The notes below the pieces were generated by a model. The model saw only the letters and a list, made by a program, of their open reading frames with translations, did no database searches and was not told the origin of the DNA. This document shows positions 1 to 9,455 of a stretch of 64,000 nucleotides of DNA, in pieces (position 1 is the stretch's first letter; each line of letters starts with the position of its first letter). The DNA comes from Methanosarcina barkeri str. Wiesmoor. Lineage in GTDB: Archaea; Halobacteriota; Methanosarcinia; Methanosarcinales; Methanosarcinaceae. Where the stretch lies: the NCBI RefSeq assembly GCF_000969985.1, contig NZ_CP009526.1, positions 3,658,001 through 3,722,000 of the forward strand, in the 5' to 3' direction. The translations under genes were made by a program, and so were the position numbers.

Positions 1-2
1 CT

Positions 3-923
3 GGCACCTACACTGTTATATTAAGGGCAACTAACAGTACGTATGGAAATAGTACATATAGAAATAGTACCCGGACAAAAGCAGGATATATAACTGTAAC
101 CGAAAAATCTTCAAGTTCTGGAGAAAATGTGGGGAGTGAAGGAAGTAGCGGAGGAAGTAACGGAGGAAGTAACGGAGGAAGTAACGGAGGAAGTAGTGGA
201 GGAGGTGGGGGAGGTGCAGGCTCTCCAGAATCAACCAAGAATGTCGAACAGAAGGAAATTTCAAATGAACAGGTTTTCAAAGGCATTCACACATGTTTTA
301 CTTTTAAAGGCGAAGCAAATGAAATCGTCACCGTGGAGTTCGATCCGAAAAAGAATTTCGGAAAAACAACTGCTATTGTAGAAATACTAAAAAATACATC
401 CTCAATTGTTAAGGAACCTGCACCCGGAATTGTCTACAGGAACGTAAATATTTGGGTTGGGAATAGCGGCTTTTCAAGCCAGGAAAATTTTGAAAATGCC
501 CGCATAAATTTCAGGGTGAGCAGGGCCTGGACTACCGAACAGGGAGTCAGCAAAGATACTGTAACTCTTTATCGCTACAGTGAGGGGGTATGGAACTCAC
601 TGCCCACAACATTCAGTAGAGAAGATGAAGTTTACTTCTACTTTACCGCAGAAACTCCAGGCTTTTCTCCCTTTGCGATCTCAAGTATTAAAATAAATAC
701 CAGATCTATTGAATTCCCTCAAACTAAAAATGAAGAAAATGAGGTTAATAATAAAAGTGATCTGTCTGATGGAGAAAAACAAGAAAATATAACAAATATA
801 AACTTAGAGCTTGATAACGAAAATGATAACGAAAAGAAAGATGTTCCGAACCCTGGTGTTTTCTTGACTGCTATCGGATTTCTGACTTCGTATGTGATAT
901 TGAGTAAGAGGAAGCACAGGTAA
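3..923 (+). CDS. C-terminal part of a PKD-domain surface protein with PGF-pre-PGF region (5' truncated by window edge)
   Basis: The frame is open from the window edge, so the start lies upstream. It begins inside the last strand of a PKD repeat (GTYTVILRATNS...GYITVTE). A Gly/Ser/Asn-rich linker follows, with four repeats of GGSN/GGSS type. The next ~150 residues resemble the PGF-pre-PGF region of archaeal surface proteins (VEFDPKKNFGKTTAIVEIL...PGFSPFAIS). After an acidic, Asn-rich stretch comes NPGVFLTAIGFL, a hydrophobic segment and a basic KRKHR tail, the layout of an archaeosortase-processed C-terminus. Likely a cell-surface or S-layer-associated protein anchored after C-terminal processing. 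The repetitive linker produces spurious ORFs on both strands. Partner and ligand are unknown. Confidence 0.85.
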   Translation, partial: GTYTVILRATNSTYGNSTYRNSTRTKAGYITVTEKSSSSGENVGSEGSSGGSNGGSNGGSNGGSSGGGGGGAGSPESTKNVEQKEISNEQVFKGIHTCFTFKGEANEIVTVEFDPKKNFGKTTAIVEILKNTSSIVKEPAPGIVYRNVNIWVGNSGFSSQENFENARINFRVSRAWTTEQGVSKDTVTLYRYSEGVWNSLPTTFSREDEVYFYFTAETPGFSPFAISSIKINTRSIEFPQTKNEENEVNNKSDLSDGEKQENITNINLELDNENDNEKKDVPNPGVFLTAIGFLTSYVILSKRKHR

Positions 924-1005
924 TTATTGAAAAAGGACGGAATAAAAATAAAAGAAATGGGTAGGAAAGTAAAGGGCCAGGAAAGCAATAAAGACAGCCA
1001 TACTC

Positions 1006-1676
1006 TCAAGAGTCATGGCAGGAAATCAGCTCACCAGCAACCAGGCCAAGCAAACAATCTACATTCTCTTTCCGTATAGCAGGTTCATAATAACCTGCTG
1101 TAAGAGTAAGTGTTTCCTGGTAGGTTGAAATCCCAAGCATAAAAGCAGGGGTATGGAAAGCCGGAGTTACCAAGTAAGCGTCTTTGATAACTGTTTCTCC
1201 AAAAAGAAGGGGGTAAGGACTGATAACTCCTAAATTAGTGAGCATAGGAGAAGACCTTCCACTTGTTAGAGATCTTTCCCATTCTTTTTTGTTCATCTTA
1301 AGAACTTCCCGAAAACCCATACCGGACATTAATTCACAGGCAAAAGCGCTTTTTATTCCTGGAAAGCTAGTTTTAATGCTTTTCATGATGGATATGACTC
1401 TTTCCAGAGTGGCAACAAAAGGTTCACACTTGATTTCAGACAGTTTCAAACTTTCTATTCCAGATAAATTAGAAATAGCTATATTTTCTCCTTCCGGCAA
1501 ATAACGGCGTAAATCCACTGTAAACTGTATTTCCATAGGAGAATCAGATCCAGGTTTTATCATGTTAAATAACGCCCGAAAGAAAGCTGTCAGGATAACA
1601 TCGTTTATTGTTGCCCCGTGGGTTTTTGCATAGGCCGAAATACTTTGAAAATCTCGTTGGTATATTCTTTTTATAG
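1006..1676 (-). pseudogene. 3' half of IS-disrupted condensation-domain acyltransferase gene
   Basis: Minus-strand frame running from the IS edge to a stop at 1006. The first ATG is at 1563, but clear family sequence lies upstream of it (KRIYQRDFQSISAYAK, THGATINDVILTAFFRAL), so the ATG is internal. It carries the C-terminal half of a condensation/alcohol-acetyltransferase-like fold. Joining it to 2941-3559 across one copy of the 8-bp target duplication restores an uninterrupted 429-aa frame (430 codons with stop). Without the N-terminal half it lacks the HxxxD active site and is presumably inactive. Confidence 0.85.
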
Positions 1677-2940
1677 TAGTCCCCTCTTAATTTCTTCATT
1701 CAGAGAAGGCTTGCAATTCCTTCCTTTCATTAATACCGTAATTTACAGTTACCCCTACTAAAAGTACAGCTAAAGAACAGTACTTTTGGACAGAACTCCT
1801 TGTATATCTGTGTAAATTCTCCATAGAATATGCTTTCTTCGCTATTTTGAATACATCTTCTATGATTGACCTTACAGATCTGAGTTCTTTCCATTTGCTT
1901 ATTAACTCTTTAAACTTTGCAATTATTTCTTTGTAGAATTTAATTTCTTTTTCAGTATTTCTTCTTAAATCAAATATTTTCAGAGGATATCTAAACATAT
2001 TGAAAAGTTTCTTAAAATTACAGTTTTTCCTTGGAAAAATTAAAGGTACTACCTTAAAATTTCTTACAGATATAACGTAGTTTTCATAGGAATAGTACCC
2101 TCTATCAGCATAGATAACGTCACCTGCTTTTATTATTCTCTTTCTTTTAAGTTCTTTAAGTATTTCAGGATAAATTTTAGGTTCTGCTACATTTGCTTCA
2201 TTAATCAGAAACGCTAAAGGTTTTAATGTTTGAGAATCAAGTGCAAGAGTAAGTTTCATGCCAATGAAGAAACCTCTATGGGTTGAATGGCCCCACTTGT
2301 ATTCTTTGTTTTTTAGGCTTTCTTTGGTAATCTTTTTAGCGTGCCAGTTCAGGTTAAGGTTTATGTCAGTACTATCAATAATAATGTCTCTTGATCCATT
2401 TTTTTCTCTTAGGGCATAAATCATTCAATATTTCAAAAACAAAAGCAGTAAACTCTTGGGGTTCATACTTACTAAGAATGCCATAAACTTCCTTTTCAGT
2501 TGGTACTAAACTGATTTTTAAAAAGTTTCTCAAGCTTTCTCTTTCTTTTAATTCCTTTATAGAATAAGAGATTTCACAAGAAAAAAACATGCTTAGAAGA
2601 ACAATTTTTATAGTAGGTACTGATCTGTGGAGGGGCACAATGCCCCTCCTTGTAAGAGTTTGCTTACAGAATCTCAAATCAAAAACATTTAATATTTCGG
2701 ACAACAATTGCCATTTGAAATCTTCATTTAGTGGTATAAGTGGAGGTTTCGTAATAATCACCAGAGAAGGATTAAAAATCCTTCTCAATAAAATTTACGA
2801 TTTTTTATGACATTAATTAAAATTCAGACGAAAAATTGAATGTACTTTTTTGAGGGGAACTACTAATAACCTTAATTAATGGAACAAATAAGTAATAACC
2901 TCTAGTTTGAGAGTGAGTTTAAGAGGACCCTATTTTATAG
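1669..2940. mobile_element. Complete IS of about 1256 bp with 8-bp target site duplication
   Basis: The element spans about 1677-2932. Flanking direct repeats TTTTATAG lie at 1669-1676 and 2933-2940. Imperfect terminal inverted repeats of about 18 bp start TAGTCCCCTCTTAA on the left and TAGGGTCCTCTTAA on the right, 13 of 18 matching. It carries one DDE transposase in two overlapping frames. The intact duplication and clean reading-frame restoration suggest a recent insertion. Confidence 0.85.
1696..2788 (-). pseudogene. DDE transposase (IS4-like superfamily) in two frames
   Basis: The N-terminal part reads 2788-2375 (137 aa) and the catalytic part 2424-1696 (242 aa), overlapping by about 50 bp. 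The second frame shows the DDE triad context: DSTDINLN, then YADRGYYSY, then IIEDVFKIAKKAY. The natural protein reads through EILNDLCP...REKNGSRDIIIDST, so a +1 shift is needed, at an A7 tract around 2400-2406. This is either a disabling indel in the A-run or programmed/transcriptional slippage. Exact family not assigned. Confidence 0.75.
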
Positions 2941-3559
2941 AGAACCGTATCGATTCTGACTCTACAACAGATTGTTGCCAGGGAAAAGCCCATGTAGGCT
3001 CTGATTCTTCACTTTCAGAAGTGAAAAAAGACTTGAGGTCAGTTATTCCCAGGGCCTCAAGTACAGCACTCTGGTCTCTTTTTCCTTGTATGTTCGGTTC
3101 AGGTTCAAAAGAAGAATCTATACAAAGCTGAGTATATATACCGGCCAGTAGTTTAAGGTATTCTTTGGCACTCCGACCGTCGCAGCAGGCATGATTGAGT
3201 TTGATACATAGAGTATCTTCCTGACCACATCGCACCAGCAGTGCTAGCACCTGTGGGTCATGGTCCATGTTTAAAGGCTCCAGCAGGAATTTCATAATTG
3301 ATTCTTTCCTGTCCTGCGTTTCTTCCAGCCTGCACCATGAGATCTTTTCGGGATAAGCGAGGCGTTGCCAGAAAGGACTGTCGTCCCTTTCAACGAGCAG
3401 GCAGCCCAGTACAGGCTCGGCGTCAGTGGACAATCTTACGGCTCGAGCCAATTTCACCTCATCCAGCCTATTTCCTAAATGTATCACAGCTTGAAGTGTA
3501 TAATTTGAAATCCCATAGCGAGCCACATAATTGAATTGGTCTTGTAAGGTGGCAGGCAT
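2941..3559 (-). pseudogene. 5' half of IS-disrupted condensation-domain acyltransferase gene
   Basis: Starts at ATG 3559 (MPATLQDQFNYVARYG); an upstream TTG-initiated extension overlaps the neighbour and is less likely. It holds the NRPS condensation-type active-site motif NHACCDGRSAKEY, matching HHxxxDG-like signatures with one His (N-H-A-C-C-D-G). The frame stops just inside the IS at 2930. It lies 46 nt downstream of the nucleotidyltransferase-fold gene on the same strand, so the two were probably co-transcribed. By family, the intact protein would have been an acyl- or alcohol-transferase making a small metabolite or lipid ester; the substrate is unknown. Confidence 0.85.
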
Positions 3560-3605
3560 CGTTCGGGAAATTTTCTGAGATTTTATCCCCACAAATAGAC
3601 CTCTT

Positions 3606-4547
3606 TTATATATGCCCGCACCTCTCAAGCCAGGAAAGAGACTTTATCCATTCCCCTTTTGGTTCCCTTGAAGTGCCCACAACAAGCCGTTTAATGTCTC
3701 CGACTTCTTCAACGATGCCGCAAGCTTCTATTAACTCTCCTGGAAGTGCCTGGCCTGCATAGGTGTGGGTATATGAGAGCACATGGTCGATCTCATCATG
3801 ATCTACCTTGTAATACGCAGGGCTGTCAAAAGCAAAGTCGGCATTTGTAACTTTGGCTTCGATTTTCATTTTGACTGTATCCTTCCCGCGCAGAAGAGGT
3901 TCTTTTATCTGGTCCCATTCCCTTACGAAAAGAAGGTCAAAATAAGTGCCTTCGACCATGCCACGGTTACCTTTTCTCGATTCGTGCAGCATGAATTCAT
4001 CAAACGAAATCTCTGGAATTCTCTTAGTATAGATTCTCTGCCACATCTCCTCATCAATTTCTTCAATGGGCCCTTCCTGCTGTTTTGCAGCAGCTATTGA
4101 ATCCCTTGCCCTGAACCATGCAGGTCCGTACACAACAAAGTCAATATCCGAGCTCTCATTCTGTAGGCCTGCGAGCATTGAGCCAGTAACTCCCATACTT
4201 GTCCTGGGAATGCCTGCTAGGTCAAGGGTCTTTACGATTGCCCTGACGCGGCTGTCAGAATTTACAAGCCTGGGAATCGCATCCGAGGGGCGAAGTACCT
4301 GTTTTACCTCAGATTCAGGCACCACATGAACATCCTGAACCCATTCAGGCCTGTGCTTCCTCATGAACTCAAAAGCCGGACCAAAATCATATTTTTTATA
4401 TCGTATTCCGTTTAACTCCCTTTCCCCTTTCTCATCGGGCACGTAGCGGAGTGTGGCACGGATTCCATCGCTACGGAAATAGTCGGAAACCGCAAAAAGC
4501 CAGTTATCTTTCGTGACAAGAAAATCCCTCAAGCGTGTTTTTAGCAT
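3606..4547 (-). CDS. Nucleotidyltransferase-fold protein
   Basis: 313 aa. Around residues 119-139 it has TGSMLAGLQNESSDIDFVVYG, the GS...DxD signature of the polymerase-beta nucleotidyltransferase fold that binds two metals. The ~110 residues before it contain no domain I recognise. Many archaeal members are annotated as predicted nucleotidyltransferase or DNA polymerase beta-like proteins of unknown substrate. It lies directly upstream of the disrupted condensation gene, so a shared role in modifying a small molecule is possible but is inference. The ATG is preceded by a weak GATGG-like ribosome site. Confidence 0.75.
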   Translation of the reverse strand: MLKTRLRDFLVTKDNWLFAVSDYFRSDGIRATLRYVPDEKGERELNGIRYKKYDFGPAFEFMRKHRPEWVQDVHVVPESEVKQVLRPSDAIPRLVNSDSRVRAIVKTLDLAGIPRTSMGVTGSMLAGLQNESSDIDFVVYGPAWFRARDSIAAAKQQEGPIEEIDEEMWQRIYTKRIPEISFDEFMLHESRKGNRGMVEGTYFDLLFVREWDQIKEPLLRGKDTVKMKIEAKVTNADFAFDSPAYYKVDHDEIDHVLSYTHTYAGQALPGELIEACGIVEEVGDIKRLVVGTSREPKGEWIKSLSWLERCGHI

Positions 4548-5003
4548 TTATACCATCATCCCTGGAACTTATAGGAGCACTTCAGAGTACTCGGGTTTAA
4601 GGAACTTTAACGGTTGGGCTTTATAATAATTTATAATAAATAATGGGAAACGTATTGTGATATTCCTGTATATAATTAATCAGGTGTTTTAAAAAACCCT
4701 TTTGAAAAAACCTTTTTGAAAAAACCCTTTTGAAAAAACCCTTTTGAAAAAAGGCTTTAGCGAAAATTTCTGGAACAAATGTCATGTTCTGGAACAAACG
4801 GCATAGTAAAATGGATAATATACTTGGAGCTACAGATACTTAAGGGAAATATGCTGAAGGAATAAGATAGACACAAACAAAGTATATTAAAATAGAACAT
4901 CCTGAAGTAAAAAATATTTAATATTACGACCAGTCGATATAAAGACTATAAATATTATGGACCAGTAAGCGGAACAGACTGCAAATGCAGAACATCCGAG
5001 GGA
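4548..5003. other. Intergenic region with short tandem repeat
   Basis: At about 4688-4756 a 14-bp unit of type AAAAAACCCTTTTG is repeated about four to five times. Downstream are AT-rich stretches with TATA-like boxes (4899-4935) that could drive the M20 gene. No coding sequence seen. Confidence 0.5.
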
Positions 5004-6281
5004 ATGCTTTTGAGAGAAAATCCGAGTGCAGATGAGCTTGAAGCCTGGATTATACAGCTCAGGCGCGAATTTCACAGATACCCCGAACTCAGTTTTGGAG
5101 AATACGAGACCCAGAAGAAAATTCTGAAAATCCTTGGAGAACTGGGAGTAGAAGCCAGAAAAATTGCAGATACCGGTGTACTTGCAAGCATTCGGGGGAA
5201 GTTACCTGGGCCCTGTATCGCCCTTCGATCAGATACGGATGGGCTGCAGGTACAGGAAGAGTTGACTGAAAGAAATAGCGACTATATTTCCAGAAACGAT
5301 GGAGTAATGCACGCCTGCGGACATGACGGACATATGGCAATGCTTTTTGGGGCTGCACGGCTTTTTCAGGAGAACAGGAATTTTCCAGGGGAAGTTCGCC
5401 TTATCTTCCAGCCTGCCGAGGAAATCCCACCAGGAGGTTCGGAGAAGGTAATTGCAGAGGGAGGGCTTGAAGGTGTGGATGCAGTTATGGGCATACACAT
5501 CTTTACCAATCACGAATCAGGAAGTGTGGGTTTTCGTCCCGGACCTTTTATGGCAAGCACCAATCGGTTTGAAGTGATAGTTAAGGGAAAGGGAGGCCAT
5601 ATCTCAAAGCCTAAAAGCTGCATTGATCCCGTCCGAATAGTAACGGATTTTCTGAGCAACCTTTATCCAGCCCTGGAAAAACAGCTTGAACCGGATAAGT
5701 ATATCATTGGTGTGGGGAGGATTCGAGGAGGGGCCCAGTTCAACAGAATTCCTGATACTGTAGAGGTTCTTGGAAGTTATCGATCCTTTGACCGAGAGAC
5801 TACGGATATCATTGATAGGACAATGAAAGAGTGCCTGGATGAGGTAATAAAAAGATACGTAAAGCCGGGAGACGAATTTTCAGGCTTTCCGGACTACGAG
5901 CTTGATATACTGCACGGCTATCCTGTCCTTGTGAATGACCCTATGTTCACAAACGCTGTAAATTCAAAGATGCAGGAGAGTTTCCCGAAACTTACAATCT
6001 ACCCTGAACTCGAAAAAACCTTTGCCGCTGAAGATTTTGCAAGTTACCTGCAGAAAGTTCCAGGAATTTTTATTTCCCTGGGTGACCTAAACCCGGAAAA
6101 AAAGATAGTGGAAATCAATCACTCTTGCAAGTTTGATATTGATGAAGATATCCTGATTACCGGCACGGAGATATTTTACACTGTTTCCCTGGACTTTCTC
6201 AAAAACCCGGAAAAATATCTCAGTTCCCAGAGTTATTTGAATTCCGAATCCTTAAAAAAGAGCCTGAAAACCGACAAGTAA
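5004..6281 (+). CDS. M20-family amidohydrolase (M20D, N-acyl amino acid hydrolase type)
   Basis: 425 aa cytosolic metallo-hydrolase. Visible metal-site motifs: ALRSDTDGLQVQE (Asp ligand), MHACGHDGHMAMLFGAA, FQPAEEIPPGGS (catalytic Glu and second Glu), MGIHIF, and a late INHSCKFDID ligand His. The central insertion FEVIVKGKGGHISKPK is the dimerisation domain. The length fits IAA-amino-acid hydrolase/hippurate hydrolase relatives, which cleave N-acyl amino acids or aminobenzoyl conjugates. GAGGG lies just before the start. The GNAT gene begins 37 nt downstream, which suggests an operon that adds and removes acyl groups. Confidence 0.88.
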   Translation: MLLRENPSADELEAWIIQLRREFHRYPELSFGEYETQKKILKILGELGVEARKIADTGVLASIRGKLPGPCIALRSDTDGLQVQEELTERNSDYISRNDGVMHACGHDGHMAMLFGAARLFQENRNFPGEVRLIFQPAEEIPPGGSEKVIAEGGLEGVDAVMGIHIFTNHESGSVGFRPGPFMASTNRFEVIVKGKGGHISKPKSCIDPVRIVTDFLSNLYPALEKQLEPDKYIIGVGRIRGGAQFNRIPDTVEVLGSYRSFDRETTDIIDRTMKECLDEVIKRYVKPGDEFSGFPDYELDILHGYPVLVNDPMFTNAVNSKMQESFPKLTIYPELEKTFAAEDFASYLQKVPGIFISLGDLNPEKKIVEINHSCKFDIDEDILITGTEIFYTVSLDFLKNPEKYLSSQSYLNSESLKKSLKTDK

Positions 6282-6318
6282 ATAGGAAATGAACTGTACG
6301 GTTTGCAGAGTGAGTTAA

Positions 6319-6756
6319 ATGATAATCCAGAGATACGACAATTCCAGAAAGGAAGAAGTCCGTGACGTTGTGCTTGGAGTGTTGAAGGAGCACGGCTTTG
6401 AACCCGACAGGCTAAAAGATGCCGACCTCAATGATATAAACGGGTATTATTTTGGAAGTGGAGGTTCTTTCTTTGTGGGAATCATCGACGGCAAAGTCGT
6501 AGGCACTGCAGGTGTCCGAAAACTTAGCGGAAACCGGTGCGAAATCCGGCGTATTTATCTTAAAAAAGCCTTCAGGAACAAAGGCAACGGAAAACAGCTC
6601 TTCAGGACTGCTCTCGATTTTGCTGAGAAAAACTGCTCAGGTGTGTTTCTTAAAACCGATTCAACCCTCACGAAAGCTATAGACATGTACCTCAAGCACG
6701 GCTTTACTTTCAAGAAAGAAGAGACAGGGTACCTGTATTTCGAAAAAATGTTTTAA
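6319..6756 (+). CDS. GNAT family N-acetyltransferase
   Basis: 145 aa, a single GNAT domain. The acetyl-CoA-binding loop region is visible as RRIYLKKAFRNKGNGKQLFRTALDFAEK (Q/RxxGxG/A variant RNKGNGK), followed by the late strand DMYLKHGFTFKKEETGYLYFEK. Soluble, transferring an acetyl group to an unknown amine. Probably co-transcribed with the M20 hydrolase upstream. Confidence 0.85.
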   Translation: MIIQRYDNSRKEEVRDVVLGVLKEHGFEPDRLKDADLNDINGYYFGSGGSFFVGIIDGKVVGTAGVRKLSGNRCEIRRIYLKKAFRNKGNGKQLFRTALDFAEKNCSGVFLKTDSTLTKAIDMYLKHGFTFKKEETGYLYFEKMF

Positions 6757-6760
6757 CGCC

Positions 6761-6890
6761 CGAGTCCCGTCTCGGGAGGACGGAGACATTTTCGCTAACT
6801 TCGTTCGTTCAAGAGGGCTGAATTACTCGAGTCCCGTCTCGGGAGGACGGAGACATTTTCGCTGACTTTGTTCGCTCAAGAGGGCTGAAT
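6761..6890. repeat. 63-bp direct repeat, two copies, period 67
   Basis: Copies at 6761-6823 and 6828-6890 differ at a few bases. Each begins CGAGTCCCGTCTCGGGAGG, can pair GTCTC with GAGAC, and ends GAGGGCTGAAT. It follows the GNAT stop closely and could form a 3' end structure; it resembles a dispersed intergenic repeat rather than a gene. Confidence 0.75.
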
Positions 6891-7204
6891 CTGACTTTCC
6901 GCAGGTGCCTGATAAATTAATTTATTTCTCTGTTAATATATTAATATTAAAAATATCTTGTCTTTCTTCGGATTCATGCGTCTTCGATTAAGGAATCAGT
7001 TAACCATAACATGACTACTACATTTATCTATACATCTTGATTTACTTTACAGGTTTACATAAAAACACGATAATAGTAACATTTTTTTAACAGATCGTAT
7101 ATTACTAGATGACGAATGTATCCGAATTTAATTATGCTTGTTACAACACGTTCTCTTGCTCATCACTGAATCGTTTCTGGTATTTATGATGAACTTGATA
7201 TTGG
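6891..7204. other. AT-rich intergenic stretch
   Basis: About 300 bp between the direct repeat and the left inverted repeat of the polysaccharide cassette. No gene or clear motif recognised. Confidence 0.4.
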
Positions 7205-7416
7205 AAAGGTGATTGATGAGACTCAGTACCAAAATCCAGTGATAAATGTAAAATTCAAAATCACTGGATTTTATAAATGGTCATCATCCGTGTAATACAA
7301 CTTAGTGATTCAAGTCTTTAGATAGCGAATATCGATTTTGATAAAAACTGGATTCTTCTTGCTAATTCAGATTTTCTATCAAAAATGCAAAAATTACTGG
7401 ATTTTGGAACAGAGTC
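7205..7416. repeat. Left inverted repeat flanking the GT2-GH16 cassette
   Basis: The reverse complement of 7396-7416 is identical over 21 bp to 10668-10688, and similarity continues for about 105 bp (7310-7416 versus 10668-10780). A second block at 7205-7272 is an inverted match to about 10965-11025 (AAAATCCAGTGA / TCACTGGATTTTG elements). The inner edge coincides with the GH16 stop codon (TAG, 7416-7418). Confidence 0.8.
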
Positions 7417-8225
7417 TACTGGATGTGGATTTTATGCTTAATCGATGACCAGTGAAAGGAGCTTATAATCACTTCTACTGGTTTGTCATTACTTGGTGGT
7501 ACACTATGCTGCAACCAAAGGTTCATCATTACTTTTGCTTTTACTTTAGGAATATCTCTAGTATTTGTACAGTGCCAATTAGCAATGATTTTGCCATTTG
7601 ACGCTCTAGCAGTGTAATGTATGTAAGTTGGTCGCCAATCGAATGTATAAGTCACGTCAGTTGCGTTTATATAACTAGAAGTAGGTGACACAAATGTTAC
7701 TGTTTGGTCTGGTTGGCATGTGAAATGTAGATGGTCTGAGCTTGAGTTACCCCACTGACCTGATTCAATATCAATTTCATGATTGTCATCTGTATATGTG
7801 AAGAGTCCAAGTACTACATTTTTATCAAGATTTAATGATTGTGAAGATACTACCCATGTATATCTTCCATATTTAAAGTTTTTAACACTATCCAGCTCAG
7901 CACAATTCCAATGACCATCTTTATAGTTTATTTCAAGGTGTAGTTTACCATCTGAATCTACATATGTGTTATTTGGGTTCCAATAGTTTGATCCAGGACC
8001 TTTTATACCACTTTTAAGTGTCCAATCATATCCCGACCAACGAAGTACACTTGCATTTGATTGTAGTTTCTCTGAATCTGCATATGCGTCATTTGGGTTA
8101 CAATTATTTGATCCAGGATCTTTTATACCACTTTTATGTGTCAAATCATATCCCGACCAACCAAGGGCACTGGCATTTGATATAAGTAATATAATCCCAA
8201 TTAATATGAATATCGATTTTCGCAT
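7416..8225 (-). CDS. Secreted glycoside hydrolase family 16-like protein
   Basis: 269 aa. An N-terminal signal peptide (MRKSIFILIGIILLISNASA) is followed by a concanavalin-like hydrolase domain with the GH16 active-site motif HEIDIESGQWGN; Glu150 and Glu154 are the expected nucleophile and acid/base with Asp152 between. The N-terminal segment is tandemly duplicated with a 40-residue period: NASALGWSGYD at 17 and NASVLRWSGYD at 57, followed by similar GSN(N/Y)xNPN runs. GH16 enzymes cut beta-glucans, galactans and related polymers, so it may trim the polymer made by the neighbouring GT2. Its 1.2-kb upstream gap separates it from the GT2 gene. Confidence 0.82.
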   Translation of the reverse strand: MRKSIFILIGIILLISNASALGWSGYDLTHKSGIKDPGSNNCNPNDAYADSEKLQSNASVLRWSGYDWTLKSGIKGPGSNYWNPNNTYVDSDGKLHLEINYKDGHWNCAELDSVKNFKYGRYTWVVSSQSLNLDKNVVLGLFTYTDDNHEIDIESGQWGNSSSDHLHFTCQPDQTVTFVSPTSSYINATDVTYTFDWRPTYIHYTARASNGKIIANWHCTNTRDIPKVKAKVMMNLWLQHSVPPSNDKPVEVIISSFHWSSIKHKIHIQ

Positions 8226-9455
8226 ATTTTCACCATTATTATAAATCTTTTTTATTTTATATAAAGTTTTATTACAAATAGTCCATGACTAAAAATATAA
8301 ATTTACGTTTAATAAATAAAAACATATATATATCATATTAACGATAAAGTAGGATTTAAAATATTCAAATTAGCTATAATAACATCAAAAATCGTTTTTA
8401 TTAACACTGCATGAGTAAATTTTGATATTTTTTTAATTTTTTGATCTATGGATTTTTACTTAAAATCATGCCGAACAATAAAATTTTAATTTCACTGAAA
8501 TAAATTATTTTTTTACCTTAACTCTGTTACGAATAGGAAATTTCTTTTTCAATAACAATGCTCTAGATCATGTTTCACTCCGAATAATTAAAACACAGTA
8601 CCGAATTTTTCCGTGTATCGCCAGCGGAGAGAAAGATAACAAATTAATGTTTGGGCCTATAGGTCTCGAATTTAAAAATAAGTACTTTTTTATATCCTAT
8701 AGGAAATAAATTTTCTTCATATTTTTCAGTTTATTTCATATAAAATTATTGATATCTAAAAAATAAATAGCACTAAATGTATAAAAAATTTCTGGTAGAA
8801 TTGAAAGCAATAGGGAGGGAAAATGCAAAAATCCGTTAAAAAACAACACCAAAATGCACAATTCTTGAATTGGTTTATTCCTTACGCGAGGGAGAGTTAA
8901 GGTTTTTAATGAAAAAGAAAACAGTTTCATTACAAAATAATTATGAAACAAATGCATTGAAATAACTAGAAATTTAAGGGTATATATTATATCAGTCAAT
9001 CTTTTGGCAGTGTGCCTTAATTTCTGTAAAATAATAAATTTTGATAAGTTTGTGTTTTGGGAATTCGATAACAAGAGTACTTAATTATGCTCAGTATACA
9101 AAAATTTGACTTTGAATTTTCAGAAAATTTGCACACTGCCTGATGTTAGTGTACCAAAAGTTAATCTGTTGCACAAATTTTCGTCCCGTACTTTTAGGTT
9201 ATAATTGGTACTCTTATATATCAGTTGTGAAGTTTTTTAATTGTTTCGTAAAATAACACGATTTTTTGCAACGGAACCGATGAATATTATTCGGCCTTAC
9301 GCATTTGAAGTACAAAATCAAGCACTTTAGGCATTGTGACTTGTTTGATAATTTAAACAGTTGAAGGTTTGATGCTATTGATTTCTCAGTTCAACCGCGT
9401 AAGTCCTATATTATGATAAAACAGGCTATTCTGCATATTATTGAGTTGGAATCTC
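8226..9455. other. Long AT-rich gap between GT2 and GH16 genes
   Basis: No convincing gene. It contains an inverted pair GGCAGTGTGC (9004-9013) / GCACACTGCC (about 9130-9139) bounding roughly 140 bp, and a MITE-like copy at 9293-9408. A 112-codon frame on the minus strand (8736-9074) has no domain and is treated as chance. Confidence 0.5.
9293..9408. repeat. MITE-like element, AGGACTTACGC family
   Basis: About 116 bp, starting CCTTACGCATTTGAA and ending TTCAACCGCGTAAGTCCTA. The interior is nearly identical to the copy at 54098-54216 (CAAAATCAAGCACTTTAGGC, then GTTGAAGGTTTGATGCTATT). The left end is degenerate. Confidence 0.8.

Noticed and set aside
127-381. Alternative frame rich in EVTEEV across the Gly/Ser linker
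   Set aside because: A repeat shadow of the PKD surface protein, which is in the adjacent frame.
8736-9074. 112-codon minus frame in the GT2-GH16 gap
   Set aside because: AT-rich, hydrophobic by composition, no domain, and overlaps an inverted repeat pair.
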